Positions 1 through 6,652 of a DNA stretch of 23,586 nt are shown piece after piece. Positions within the stretch are counted from its first letter, which is position 1. Each line of letters begins with the position of its first letter. This DNA is from CAZKZZ01 sp964557375. Its GTDB lineage: Bacteria > Spirochaetota > Spirochaetia > SPDA01 > CAZJBZ01. The stretch spans positions 1 through 23,586 of the forward strand of contig CAZKZZ010000043.1 in NCBI GenBank assembly GCA_964557375.1, written 5' to 3'. The notes below the pieces were generated by a model. That model searched no databases, was not told where the DNA came from, and saw only the letters and a list, made by a program, of their open reading frames with translations. The position numbers were made by a program, and so were the translations under genes.

Positions 1-122
1 GACATTCCCGCACGAATATCATCGACATCAATGCTGCGTTCATACTTGAGCCTCAAAAATTTGAGCCGGTCAATGGAGGCATCGATCGCCTCTCTTCCTC
101 CCCGAACCGCCACGTATGCCAT
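1..122 (-). CDS. phnI: PhnI, C-P lyase core subunit (N-terminal fragment, cut by window edge)
   Basis: Only the first 40 codons are in the window. They begin MAYVAVRGGREAIDAS, the characteristic start of PhnI, the subunit that with PhnG, PhnH and PhnJ forms the carbon-phosphorus lyase core complex. In that pathway PhnI displaces adenine from a nucleoside triphosphate and attaches the phosphonate to ribose. The ATG overlaps the phnH stop codon in a TAATG junction, so translation is coupled to phnH. The rest of the gene, and presumably phnJKLM, continues past position 1. The call rests on this N-terminal match plus the phnG-phnH context. Confidence 0.9.
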   Translation of the reverse strand, partial: MAYVAVRGGREAIDASIDRLKFLRLKYERSIDVDDIRAGM

Positions 123-784
123 TACAAGCCCTCCTCGCAATTGAAGGGCCGCACGTATGTGGAGCGTGGAATGACAACTACGCGGGAACGGGTGTCAAAG
201 AGAATCATCTCGATACCGAGCGGGAACTCCTCACACAACGTGTTCCGCGGGCCGACCCACCACAAAAGGTTTTGAGAGTATTCCGAATTGGTGTTATCAG
301 AGAACAGCAGAAAAATTTTTGTTTCTATTCCGGGACCGGAGAGCTCTAAAACTGTACTGCTTGGACCAGGCACATAGTGGTCGATTTCACAAGGGAGCTG
401 CGGAAGACACAGAGCAACAGTCGCTCCGCAGTGGGGGTCCTGATCCGTTCCTCTGACCACGGCGGAGAGGACTTGCTTCCGCTCATTCATGTCCAGCGAC
501 ATATCATGTGGGAAAAAAACAAAATCAGCCGAGGCGTGATCTTTGAACCGAACATAGGTCAGATGCTGAATGAGAGACTGTTCCTCATCATCGGTGCAGT
601 GAAAATAGGCAGTGACTTCACCATCGAGAAGAATCATGGACAGTAGAATTACCGCGTTCGGTAACCGGGTAGCAAAGCCTAAGTCTCTCTCTTCGGGGAG
701 GAGCGTATGTACTGTACCGGGAAATGAGAAAGCAGAGACCAGCTCTCTATATGCCTGTTGGATATCATGTATCGGATCGAACAT
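122..784 (-). CDS. phnH: PhnH, C-P lyase core complex subunit
   Basis: A 220-residue protein starting MFDPIHDIQQAYRELVSAF, which matches PhnH (the E. coli protein is about 190-200 residues). PhnH is a PLP-transferase-like-fold protein lacking the PLP lysine and is a structural subunit of the PhnGHIJ complex. The ATG is chosen because it overlaps the phnG stop codon in a TAATG junction at 784, the same arrangement as phnH/phnI. The open frame extends about 155 codons further upstream, but that part runs antiparallel-free through phnG in another frame and is spurious. Recognisable segments are the FPGTVHTL stretch near residue 20 and the late PLGIEMILFD segment. Confidence 0.92.
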   Translation of the reverse strand: MFDPIHDIQQAYRELVSAFSFPGTVHTLLPEERDLGFATRLPNAVILLSMILLDGEVTAYFHCTDDEEQSLIQHLTYVRFKDHASADFVFFPHDMSLDMNERKQVLSAVVRGTDQDPHCGATVALCLPQLPCEIDHYVPGPSSTVLELSGPGIETKIFLLFSDNTNSEYSQNLLWWVGPRNTLCEEFPLGIEMILFDTRSRVVVIPRSTYVRPFNCEEGL

Positions 785-1218
785 TACACGTAGTCCTCCT
801 CCTGCATGGAGGCAAAATCGACTTTCGTTTCCAGGACTTCGCCATTCTCTTCCTGTTCCCTTATGATGTTCTCCTCTTCCGCGGCAAGAAGCAGGACCTC
901 CCATTCTGCTGTCTCTTCCAGCCCGGCCATCCAAGCTGCATCGATAACGGCCAAATCTCCGGCAAGTTCTTTGTTGTTTCCGCGGACGAGGCCCAACCCC
1001 GGATAGCCGTTTATCCTCACCTTTGCCTCGGTAACAAGAACTTCGCCTAAATAGAAAAGCGAGTTCCGTGCCTGTTCTCTGAGTTTGACCATGACCAGAC
1101 CCTCCTGGGGCGGCTGGATCTCCATTACCGGATATAACTCGCGGATCGCTTCCGCACATTTCGAAGCCAGTCCGGATGTGTCCTTTATCAAAATTTCGGT
1201 ACGTCGCTTTCGCTTCAC
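784..1218 (-). CDS. phnG: PhnG, C-P lyase core complex subunit
   Basis: A 144-residue protein, close to the usual PhnG length of about 150. It carries the family's central region around RNSLFYLGEVLVTEAKVRI and GYPGLGLVRGNNKELAGDLAVIDAA, split here at residues 52-91. PhnG associates with PhnI in the C-P lyase core complex, which activates phosphonates in the cytoplasm. The ATG at 1218 follows a good Shine-Dalgarno sequence (GGGAGG about 5 bases upstream on the minus strand). It is the first gene of the phnGHI unit; a promoter and a palindrome lie about 50-85 bases upstream, and a GntR regulator gene is next on the same strand. Confidence 0.93.
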   Translation of the reverse strand: MKRKRRTEILIKDTSGLASKCAEAIRELYPVMEIQPPQEGLVMVKLREQARNSLFYLGEVLVTEAKVRINGYPGLGLVRGNNKELAGDLAVIDAAWMAGLEETAEWEVLLLAAEEENIIREQEENGEVLETKVDFASMQEEDYV

Positions 1219-1262
1219 GGCTCCTCCCGTTCTTTCCCGTTATGAGCAAATGTAACTTGGCG

Positions 1263-1305
1263 CCATGTACATGGGTATTAGAAGTTGATTAGTTTACCGT
1301 TACAA
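1263..1305 (-). promoter_or_regulatory. Predicted phnG promoter with palindromic operator over the start site
   Basis: On the minus strand there is a -35 TTGTAA (1305-1300), a 17-base spacer and a -10 TCTAAT (1282-1277), which would start transcription near 1270. A perfect 12-base palindrome, CCATGTACATGG, occupies 1263-1274 and so straddles the predicted +1. Its core TGTACA contains the GT..AC symmetry typical of GntR-family operators. I infer that the neighbouring GntR regulator binds here and represses phnGHI. No binding evidence is available. Confidence 0.5.
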
Positions 1306-1321
1306 GTTAGTAAGCACGTGT

Positions 1322-2014
1322 TCAGATTCGATATTTGAATCTGTCTCCGCGGTAGATGACTTTATTAAATTGAATGATCTCTGTTCCCCGGGCAGTGGTT
1401 TCGTACTCGAGAAGCAGGACAGGGACGAGTGATGGGCACCCGAGTGAAGACTGTTCTGCAAGGGTCGGAAGGGTAACGTTCATGGTAGTATTGATCGAAT
1501 CAAAATCCGCATACCCTCTCTCGGAAAAAAAGGAATACATGCTCGTTATTTCATCACCGATTTCGATGATATCGGGGAACAATCGTTCCCGAATAAAAGA
1601 AGTGTGAACAGCGATGGGTTCCCCTGCTATAACACGCAAAAGACTTATAGAGAAAATCCGTTCTTTTTTTTTGGCACCGAGTACGGTCCAGATTTTTTTA
1701 CTATAGTCAACAGGTTTTGTTCCTAGATTGTGGGTGGTAAGGTCCGCACCCAAAGCCTTCACCTTTTCGGTAAAGCTGATATCACTTCGAAGATCGAGCG
1801 GTACGTGCCGTTTCGGTGGAGAGAGGAATCTCCCCTTTCCCCGGATACTTCGTATATAGCCGCGTGCCTCGAGATGATTATACGCGCTCCGCACCATCAT
1901 ACGGGGGACGTTAAACCTTCTGCTCAACATATTTTCGGAAGGCAATAGTTCTCCCGGTGTAAAAGTCCCTCGAATAATATTGTCCAGTAAATCCTCTACA
2001 ATAACCTCTTCCAT
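1322..2014 (-). CDS. phnF: GntR-family (HutC/UTRA) transcriptional regulator, PhnF-like
   Basis: A 230-residue regulator. Residues 1-65 form the GntR winged helix, with LLPSENMLSRRFNVPRMMVR as the recognition region and a GYIRSIRGKGRF wing. Residues from about 80 to 228 are a UTRA ligand-binding domain, with the conserved ending IIQFNKVIYRGDRFKYRI. PhnF-type members respond to phosphonate or phosphate compounds and repress C-P lyase operons. The gene lies directly upstream of phnGHI on the same strand, with 103 bases between. It is transcribed away from the S41 protease gene, and the shared intergenic region holds an elaborate inverted repeat. The ligand and targets are inferred from position. 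No clear Shine-Dalgarno sequence precedes the ATG. Confidence 0.8.
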   Translation of the reverse strand: MEEVIVEDLLDNIIRGTFTPGELLPSENMLSRRFNVPRMMVRSAYNHLEARGYIRSIRGKGRFLSPPKRHVPLDLRSDISFTEKVKALGADLTTHNLGTKPVDYSKKIWTVLGAKKKERIFSISLLRVIAGEPIAVHTSFIRERLFPDIIEIGDEITSMYSFFSERGYADFDSINTTMNVTLPTLAEQSSLGCPSLVPVLLLEYETTARGTEIIQFNKVIYRGDRFKYRI

Positions 2015-2067
2015 AGGCGAATAGTAATCCCGATATATAAAAATTTGATTAAAATAGTATGAATATA

Positions 2068-2105
2068 TGTTAGGATTTTGTTAGAATCCTAACACTTTAC
2101 TAACA
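2068..2105. promoter_or_regulatory. Nested, helically phased operator-like palindrome between phnF-like and S41 genes
   Basis: Four 6-base half-sites sit in one symmetric array: TGTTAG at 2068-2073 and 2079-2084, then CTAACA at 2089-2094 and 2100-2105. The two copies on each side are exactly 11 bases apart, and both inverted pairs share the same centre (2086.5). A second, offset inverted repeat, GTTAGGATT / AATCCTAAC (2069-2077 and 2085-2093), overlaps it. The last CTAACA also serves as the -35 of the predicted S41 promoter. The layout suits cooperative binding of two dimers. The adjacent GntR regulator is the obvious candidate, but this is inference. Confidence 0.55.
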
Positions 2106-2128
2106 TTTCTCGAAAATAGTAGTATAAT
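2100..2128 (+). promoter_or_regulatory. Predicted sigma70-type promoter of the S41 protease gene
   Basis: There is a -35 CTAACA (2100-2105), a 17-base spacer and a consensus -10 TATAAT (2123-2128). The predicted start near 2135 leaves a leader of about 13 bases before the GTG at 2148. The -35 coincides with an operator half-site, so a bound regulator would block RNA polymerase. Confidence 0.55.
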
Positions 2129-2147
2129 TAAAGTACAGGAAGCCCCG

Positions 2148-3398
2148 GTGAGCAGTTTTCTGAATAGAAAAAAGATAATTCTCCTTATTTTCTTCCTTGT
2201 AGGATTCTCGGCTTTTCCGGATGTTTTTGCCCAAAATAAAGCAGTGGAACCTACCGAAGCTTCTCTTTCCTCTCCGGCGGAAGTATTGATCAATGTCATA
2301 AAGCAAAACCGTCTCTACAGAAACAGCTTTACGGAGAATACAATTCAAGAAGCAGTTTTGAAGGCAATTGTTGCATCACTCGATGATCCGTACGCTGCAG
2401 TAGTCGATACACACAGGCAGCGAGAGACTGCTTCTTCTACCAGGACAGATACTACGGAGCTGGGCCTCCTAATCGGAGAGGATGCCTATAGCCGTCCGGT
2501 AATTGAATCGATACTTCCGGGTTCTCCTGCAGACGAAGCAGGGATAAAGGCAGGAGAAAAGGTTTTGCGAATAGGGACCGAAGATGTTTCCGGATGCAGC
2601 AGCTGGGAAGTGATGGCGTTATTGAGCGGAGAGCAAACGGCCCATGAAAAACAAATCGAGATGGTAGTAGAATCCTCCCGAGGACAACCGAGACACATAA
2701 CCCTCCGGTGTAGTCACTATGAAATCAAAACAGTTGAACTCCGCATCGGGGGATTGCGGCAATTACAGCGCCGGCCGCATAGAACGGTATGGAAAGACGA
2801 CCCGAAGGGAGAAATAGCCTGGATCAAAGTTCATACATTTCTGCACAGTAGAACCCATGATGAATGGGACCGTATGGTAGAAAAAATAAACAACAGCCAT
2901 TCGGTAAGGAGAATCGTCTTCGACTTGCGTGATAACGGAGGGGGTGACAATTCCTGTATTCCTTTGTTGGGTGATTTCTTCCTTCGCGGAGAGACCCTGG
3001 TAACCTTCGAATGTCTTGCCGGCAATAAACCCTGGTCGCAGCATATCCGCAACATCGGTACCCCGCAAAGCCGCCTCATTTGCTATCCGGCAGTTGTTCT
3101 CGTAAACGGCCGCACCGCATCACTTGCTGAAATCGCAGCAGCAGCCCTCAGAGATAACCGCTCCCTTCCTCTCGTAGGAGAGAAGACCTTCGGCAAAGGG
3201 ACTACACAAACCTGGATCAAGGCAGGCAACCGTTTTGCAGTCCACCTGACGATGGGCCGGTGGTTGAGCCCTCATGGGTACTCCATTGAAGGAAAGGGGC
3301 TCGTGCCGGATGTCACCGTATCCGACAATCCGCGGACAGTGTACATCGATGAACAGTTACTATCGGCAGTAGAACTGCTGACTGTAAAAGCGGACTAA
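2148..3398 (+). CDS. Exported S41-family (C-terminal processing, Ctp-type) serine protease with PDZ domain
   Basis: A 416-residue protein. Residues 1-29 are a signal peptide (basic start, hydrophobic core IILLIFFLVGF, likely cut after VFA), so it acts in the periplasm. A PDZ domain spans about 103-185 and the S41 catalytic domain about 220-395. The catalytic Ser325 sits in NGRTASLAE and the general-base Lys350 in GEKTFGKG, both intact. Ctp proteases trim or degrade envelope proteins after the PDZ domain recognises C-terminal tails. The start is GTG at 2148, preceded by AGGAAG. It is shorter at the C-terminus than many Ctp proteins, which is normal for spirochaete paralogues. It is transcribed divergently from the GntR gene. 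The substrate is unknown. Confidence 0.88.
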   Translation: MSSFLNRKKIILLIFFLVGFSAFPDVFAQNKAVEPTEASLSSPAEVLINVIKQNRLYRNSFTENTIQEAVLKAIVASLDDPYAAVVDTHRQRETASSTRTDTTELGLLIGEDAYSRPVIESILPGSPADEAGIKAGEKVLRIGTEDVSGCSSWEVMALLSGEQTAHEKQIEMVVESSRGQPRHITLRCSHYEIKTVELRIGGLRQLQRRPHRTVWKDDPKGEIAWIKVHTFLHSRTHDEWDRMVEKINNSHSVRRIVFDLRDNGGGDNSCIPLLGDFFLRGETLVTFECLAGNKPWSQHIRNIGTPQSRLICYPAVVLVNGRTASLAEIAAAALRDNRSLPLVGEKTFGKGTTQTWIKAGNRFAVHLTMGRWLSPHGYSIEGKGLVPDVTVSDNPRTVYIDEQLLSAVELLTVKAD

Positions 3399-3425
3399 GC
3401 TGATTTAGTTGTTATTCTTACCTTA

Positions 3426-3453
3426 TTTGCAATACCCTGAGAAAAAGTATAAT
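3426..3453 (+). promoter_or_regulatory. Predicted promoter of the ODP-like/GGDEF operon
   Basis: A consensus -10 TATAAT lies at 3448-3453 with a weak -35, TTTGCA, at 3426-3431 (16-base spacer). The start near 3460 would leave only about 7 untranslated bases before the ATG at 3467. There is no Shine-Dalgarno sequence, so translation would be near-leaderless. Confidence 0.5.
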
Positions 3454-3466
3454 ATATCCAACGTGT

Positions 3467-4285
3467 ATGAGCAGTTACAAAGAATTAAACTATGATGACC
3501 CTATCGAAATTGCATCGGGGATTTTTTGGGTCGGGTTTTTCGACAGGGAACGCAATCTTCACTGTAATCCCTACTTGATAATCGACGGTGATGAAGCGGT
3601 GGTCATCGACGGAGGGAGCCGCACCGATTTCCCGACTGTGATGATGAAGATTCTCCAGACAGGGATTCAGCCGAAGCAGATTATCCGTCTCATCTATCAT
3701 CACTATGATCCCGACCTCTGCAGCAGTATTCCCAACTTCGAAGATATTATCGGCTCCCCGGAGCTCAAACTCATCTCTCACAAAGAAAACAACGTTTTTA
3801 TCCGCTATTACTCGGTTAATTCCAAAATGTTGTGCATCACAGCTATTGATTATCACTTTACTTTTTCTTCAGGGAGAATGCTTCAATTTTTACACACGCC
3901 CTATTCCCATTCCGCGGGGAGTTTCGTCACATTCGATGAAAAATCGGGAACACTTTTCAGCAGTGATATATTCGGAAGTTACGACAAAAACTGGAACCTG
4001 TTTGTCGAATTTTTAGAAGAGTGCCGAACCTGTTCCATACATGAACCATGCGCCCACGGGAAGAGTCACTGTCCCTTTATCGGAATACATGATTTTCACA
4101 GGCGGATTATGACATCCAACAAAGCTCTCAGACATGCTCTTACCAGTATCGAATCTCTACCCCTCCGACACATAGCACCCCAGCACGGCAGTATCATCCA
4201 CCGGAACGAAGACATCGCCTTAGCGATAGAAAAGCTGAGAGCACACGAGGAAATCGGAATCGATGGCATTATCGAAAAACCGTAA
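3467..4285 (+). CDS. Diiron metallo-beta-lactamase-fold protein, ODP/flavodiiron-like sensor
   Basis: A 272-residue cytoplasmic protein with an MBL fold. Six candidate metal ligands follow the flavodiiron pattern rather than the hydrolase pattern: His79, Asp81 and Asp83 in HHYDPD, His148 in TPYSHSAG, Asp167 in LFSSDIFG and His240 in APQHGS. The flavodoxin domain of flavodiiron proteins is absent, as in the oxygen-binding diiron protein (ODP) sensors known from spirochaetes such as Treponema denticola. A Cys cluster (C186, C189, C195, C202) lies between the fifth and sixth ligands and might bind a further metal. The gene overlaps the downstream PAS-GGDEF gene by 23 bases, so I infer that it senses O2, NO or redox state and passes the signal to the cyclase. 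An enzymatic O2/NO reductase role is the alternative. Confidence 0.8.
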   Translation: MSSYKELNYDDPIEIASGIFWVGFFDRERNLHCNPYLIIDGDEAVVIDGGSRTDFPTVMMKILQTGIQPKQIIRLIYHHYDPDLCSSIPNFEDIIGSPELKLISHKENNVFIRYYSVNSKMLCITAIDYHFTFSSGRMLQFLHTPYSHSAGSFVTFDEKSGTLFSSDIFGSYDKNWNLFVEFLEECRTCSIHEPCAHGKSHCPFIGIHDFHRRIMTSNKALRHALTSIESLPLRHIAPQHGSIIHRNEDIALAIEKLRAHEEIGIDGIIEKP

Positions 4286-5345
4286 TAAACAACTCGAGAA
4301 ATTAATTTCCATCTTCTCAAACCCTGACAGCTCCATTACACCTCGAGCGGTTGGAGAATTACTGATCACCTACGCAGCAAGAGAAACAGATAACCGCATA
4401 AATAAAGCCCTCTCCCAGAAACTCCTGGAGAAGTTTGTCACAGTTTCTGAAAGATTGAGAGAAAGTGAAAATACATACCGATCCATCATAGCAGCGATGA
4501 GAGAGGGGGTCGTTGTACAGAACCGGAAAGGGGAAATCATTGCCTCCAATAAAAATGCAGAGAAAATACTCGGAGTGACTGCAGCTCAACTGGAGGGGAA
4601 AACTTCACTCGACCCTGCCTGGCGTTCCGTGCATGAAGACGGGACCCCATTCCCCGGGGACGGGCATCCGGCGATGGTAACCCTTACCACCGGTAAACCT
4701 CAGAACGGAATCATCATGGGGGTCCATAAAACGGACAGCAGTCTCACCTGGATATCAATCAATTCGCAGCCCATCTTCAGCCGGGACGAATCGGTTCCCC
4801 ATGCCGTGGTTACGACGTTCTCCGATATCACCGAGCGGAAGATTTGGGAAGAAGAAATCAAAAAAATATCAGTGACAGATCATCTTACCCAGATTTACAA
4901 CCGGGTACAGGGGAACCGGTCTTTAGAGACCGAAATAGAACGGGCGAGTCGTTACAACGAGAAGCTGTCTTTAATTATGTTCGATATCGATCATTTTAAA
5001 TCGGTAAACGATACCTACGGACATGATGCAGGGGATCAAGTCCTGGTTACCGTCAGCAGAGAGGTAGATGAACAGCTGAGACCTACGGATGAATTTATAA
5101 GATGGGGCGGAGAGGAGTTTCTCGTTATCCTTCCGCATACTGAAAAAGAACAGGCCCTCCAACTTGCAGAACGCATACGAAAACATATTGAAGCCCTTCG
5201 ATTCCCGTCTTTACCGGGGATAACCTGCAGTTTCGGAGTATCCGCGTATGCAAGAGAAGATACCGTCGACACCTTTACAAAACGGGTTGATGAAGCTCTC
5301 TATCAGGCCAAACGGGAAGGAAGAAACCGATCCATTTTACTATAG
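4263..5345 (+). CDS. PAS-GGDEF diguanylate cyclase
   Basis: A 360-residue cytoplasmic protein. Residues 1-70 are a helical N-terminal region, about 70-195 a PAS domain (NAEKILGVTAAQLEGK, ending TTFSDITERK) and about 203-358 a GGDEF domain. The active-site signature is GGEEF (282-286), with metal-binding Asp241 in MFDIDHFK. An intact inhibitory site, RPTD (273-276), lies five residues before it. It should therefore make c-di-GMP from two GTP and be feedback-inhibited. The ATG at 4263 lies inside the preceding gene and has GAGGA upstream, indicating translational coupling with the ODP-like protein. No EAL or HD-GYP domain is present. Confidence 0.93.
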   Translation: MALSKNRNKQLEKLISIFSNPDSSITPRAVGELLITYAARETDNRINKALSQKLLEKFVTVSERLRESENTYRSIIAAMREGVVVQNRKGEIIASNKNAEKILGVTAAQLEGKTSLDPAWRSVHEDGTPFPGDGHPAMVTLTTGKPQNGIIMGVHKTDSSLTWISINSQPIFSRDESVPHAVVTTFSDITERKIWEEEIKKISVTDHLTQIYNRVQGNRSLETEIERASRYNEKLSLIMFDIDHFKSVNDTYGHDAGDQVLVTVSREVDEQLRPTDEFIRWGGEEFLVILPHTEKEQALQLAERIRKHIEALRFPSLPGITCSFGVSAYAREDTVDTFTKRVDEALYQAKREGRNRSILL

Positions 5346-5356
5346 GAGACAGCAGT

Positions 5357-5956
5357 ATGAAAAAATTGATCGCAGTTGTTTTTTTGGCAGCCGCTGCCGG
5401 AGTTGTTTTCGCCGACGGGAACAAAATCATCACCGTTTCCGTTGAACGTATCCCTTCAACTATCGAAGAATTTGTAGAACTACGAAACGATCTTGCCGTA
5501 ACTCCGGAAGGAGGGGCGGCCGTCTTCGTCGTAGCAATGAATATGTATGTAGATGACCCCGAGCTGGGTATAAAGGCTTTTACGATCGCACTCGACCGAA
5601 GCCAGCTGCAGGCAGCGGAGGACGGATATAAAGGGTTCAGGCCGGGTTTCAGATATATGAATCTAATCCGGAGCGAGCTGAAACAGAAACCGTACATCGC
5701 TCCATCTTATTTTGCCGGGACCGCTCCCGACTCGGCGTACCGTTTGCCTCCCCCTCCATATGCAATCGAGATCAACACTAATCCTCACAGCAACATCGGC
5801 CCGGACGAGAAAAAATATTTTATTCGGTCAACCGGTGCGGACAGCCCCAGACCGATATACCTCAAGAAAAACAACAGGGGAATCTGGAAAGTGACTAACG
5901 AAAGTTTGATATTAGGAGTGCGCCCTCCCGAACAGGTGATAGACGACGATTTATAG
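5357..5956 (+). CDS. Small exported protein of unknown function
   Basis: A 199-residue protein. Residues 1-19 are a typical signal peptide (MKKLIAVVFLAAAAGVVFA, then DG), with no lipobox, so it should be a soluble periplasmic protein. The body has an IEEFVELRNDLAVTPEGGAA segment and a PPPPYAIEINTN stretch. It resembles a family of small exported bacterial proteins I remember as DUF6935, but I am not certain of that identity. It starts 11 bases after the GGDEF stop codon, with AGGAG overlapping that stop, so it is probably cotranscribed with the diiron/GGDEF pair. Its stop codon overlaps the stop of the convergent DUF1638 gene. No function can be assigned. Confidence 0.75.
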   Translation: MKKLIAVVFLAAAAGVVFADGNKIITVSVERIPSTIEEFVELRNDLAVTPEGGAAVFVVAMNMYVDDPELGIKAFTIALDRSQLQAAEDGYKGFRPGFRYMNLIRSELKQKPYIAPSYFAGTAPDSAYRLPPPPYAIEINTNPHSNIGPDEKKYFIRSTGADSPRPIYLKKNNRGIWKVTNESLILGVRPPEQVIDDDL

Positions 5957-6601
5957 ACAACCTGCAAGCAGCTGCTCGAACCTGTCGAGGGGGACCGCTT
6001 GCGGAAGGATGGGGATCCCCATCCAGTCCGAGAACTCGAGTAACTGCTCAGGATTGCTCTCCGAATAGTCGTTCCAGAATCCTACCGAGTCGAGGAGTAC
6101 CGCCCCGCCCGTATTTTGGGGAAATGTCTCATTGGCCTTTCCTCTGTCCCAATCCTGAAAAACAAAATTTTTGTATTTTACCCAGCCGGGGGTGAGCCAG
6201 AACACTTTTCCGCCTTCGCTGATTTCTTCCCGCTTCTCGCGTGAAGCCAACATATCGACACAGTGGGTAGCGGGGATTCTGGTAATTCCAACCCTTAGTT
6301 TTTTTTCCTGCTCCTCGATGATCATATCAATCGTCCTCGCCGGCCGTTTCGCATTCAAATAACAGAACTTGGCCCCATACACAACGATCACCTTTTTTGC
6401 ATACTCTCTCGCCGACTCTAACCGTTTTACCAGCTGCGCCTCCAGCTCTTCCGGGTCTTCGTGCCTGCCGGGTTTTGTATAGAGTATTCGAGCGGCATCG
6501 AGAAACCCGGTTTTTCTCAGGTAGTTGATTTCCGGAGAAAGCGTTCCGCACGCTACCACCGCATGTTCTTGGAAAGATACATTTTTTACATTAGAATCCA
6601 T
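5951..6601 (-). CDS. DUF1638 domain protein
   Basis: A 216-residue cytoplasmic protein of the DUF1638 family. Cysteines at 18 (VACGTL), 80 (AKFCYL) and 114 (THCVDMLA) sit in positions I remember as conserved in the family and could bind a metal or cofactor. Members occur near corrinoid methyltransferase genes in methanogens and anaerobic bacteria; the biochemical function is not established. The ATG at 6601 is preferred over one 27 bases upstream because GGAGG lies just 5 bases before it. It follows the sigma54 activator gene by 51 bases on the same strand and is probably cotranscribed. Its last 6 bases overlap the convergent gene, with interlocked stop codons (TTATAG read on both strands). 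Confidence 0.78.
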   Translation of the reverse strand: MDSNVKNVSFQEHAVVACGTLSPEINYLRKTGFLDAARILYTKPGRHEDPEELEAQLVKRLESAREYAKKVIVVYGAKFCYLNAKRPARTIDMIIEEQEKKLRVGITRIPATHCVDMLASREKREEISEGGKVFWLTPGWVKYKNFVFQDWDRGKANETFPQNTGGAVLLDSVGFWNDYSESNPEQLLEFSDWMGIPILPQAVPLDRFEQLLAGCL

Positions 6602-6652
6602 GGTTACCTCCATTCGTGCATTCTGCATGATTATCGGTCTACATTCTCGTTA

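Noticed and set aside
785..1249. Upstream extension of the phnH frame (about 155 more codons)
   Set aside because: It lies in another frame of phnG, shows no family similarity, and the ATG at 784 gives the canonical PhnH start with TAATG coupling.
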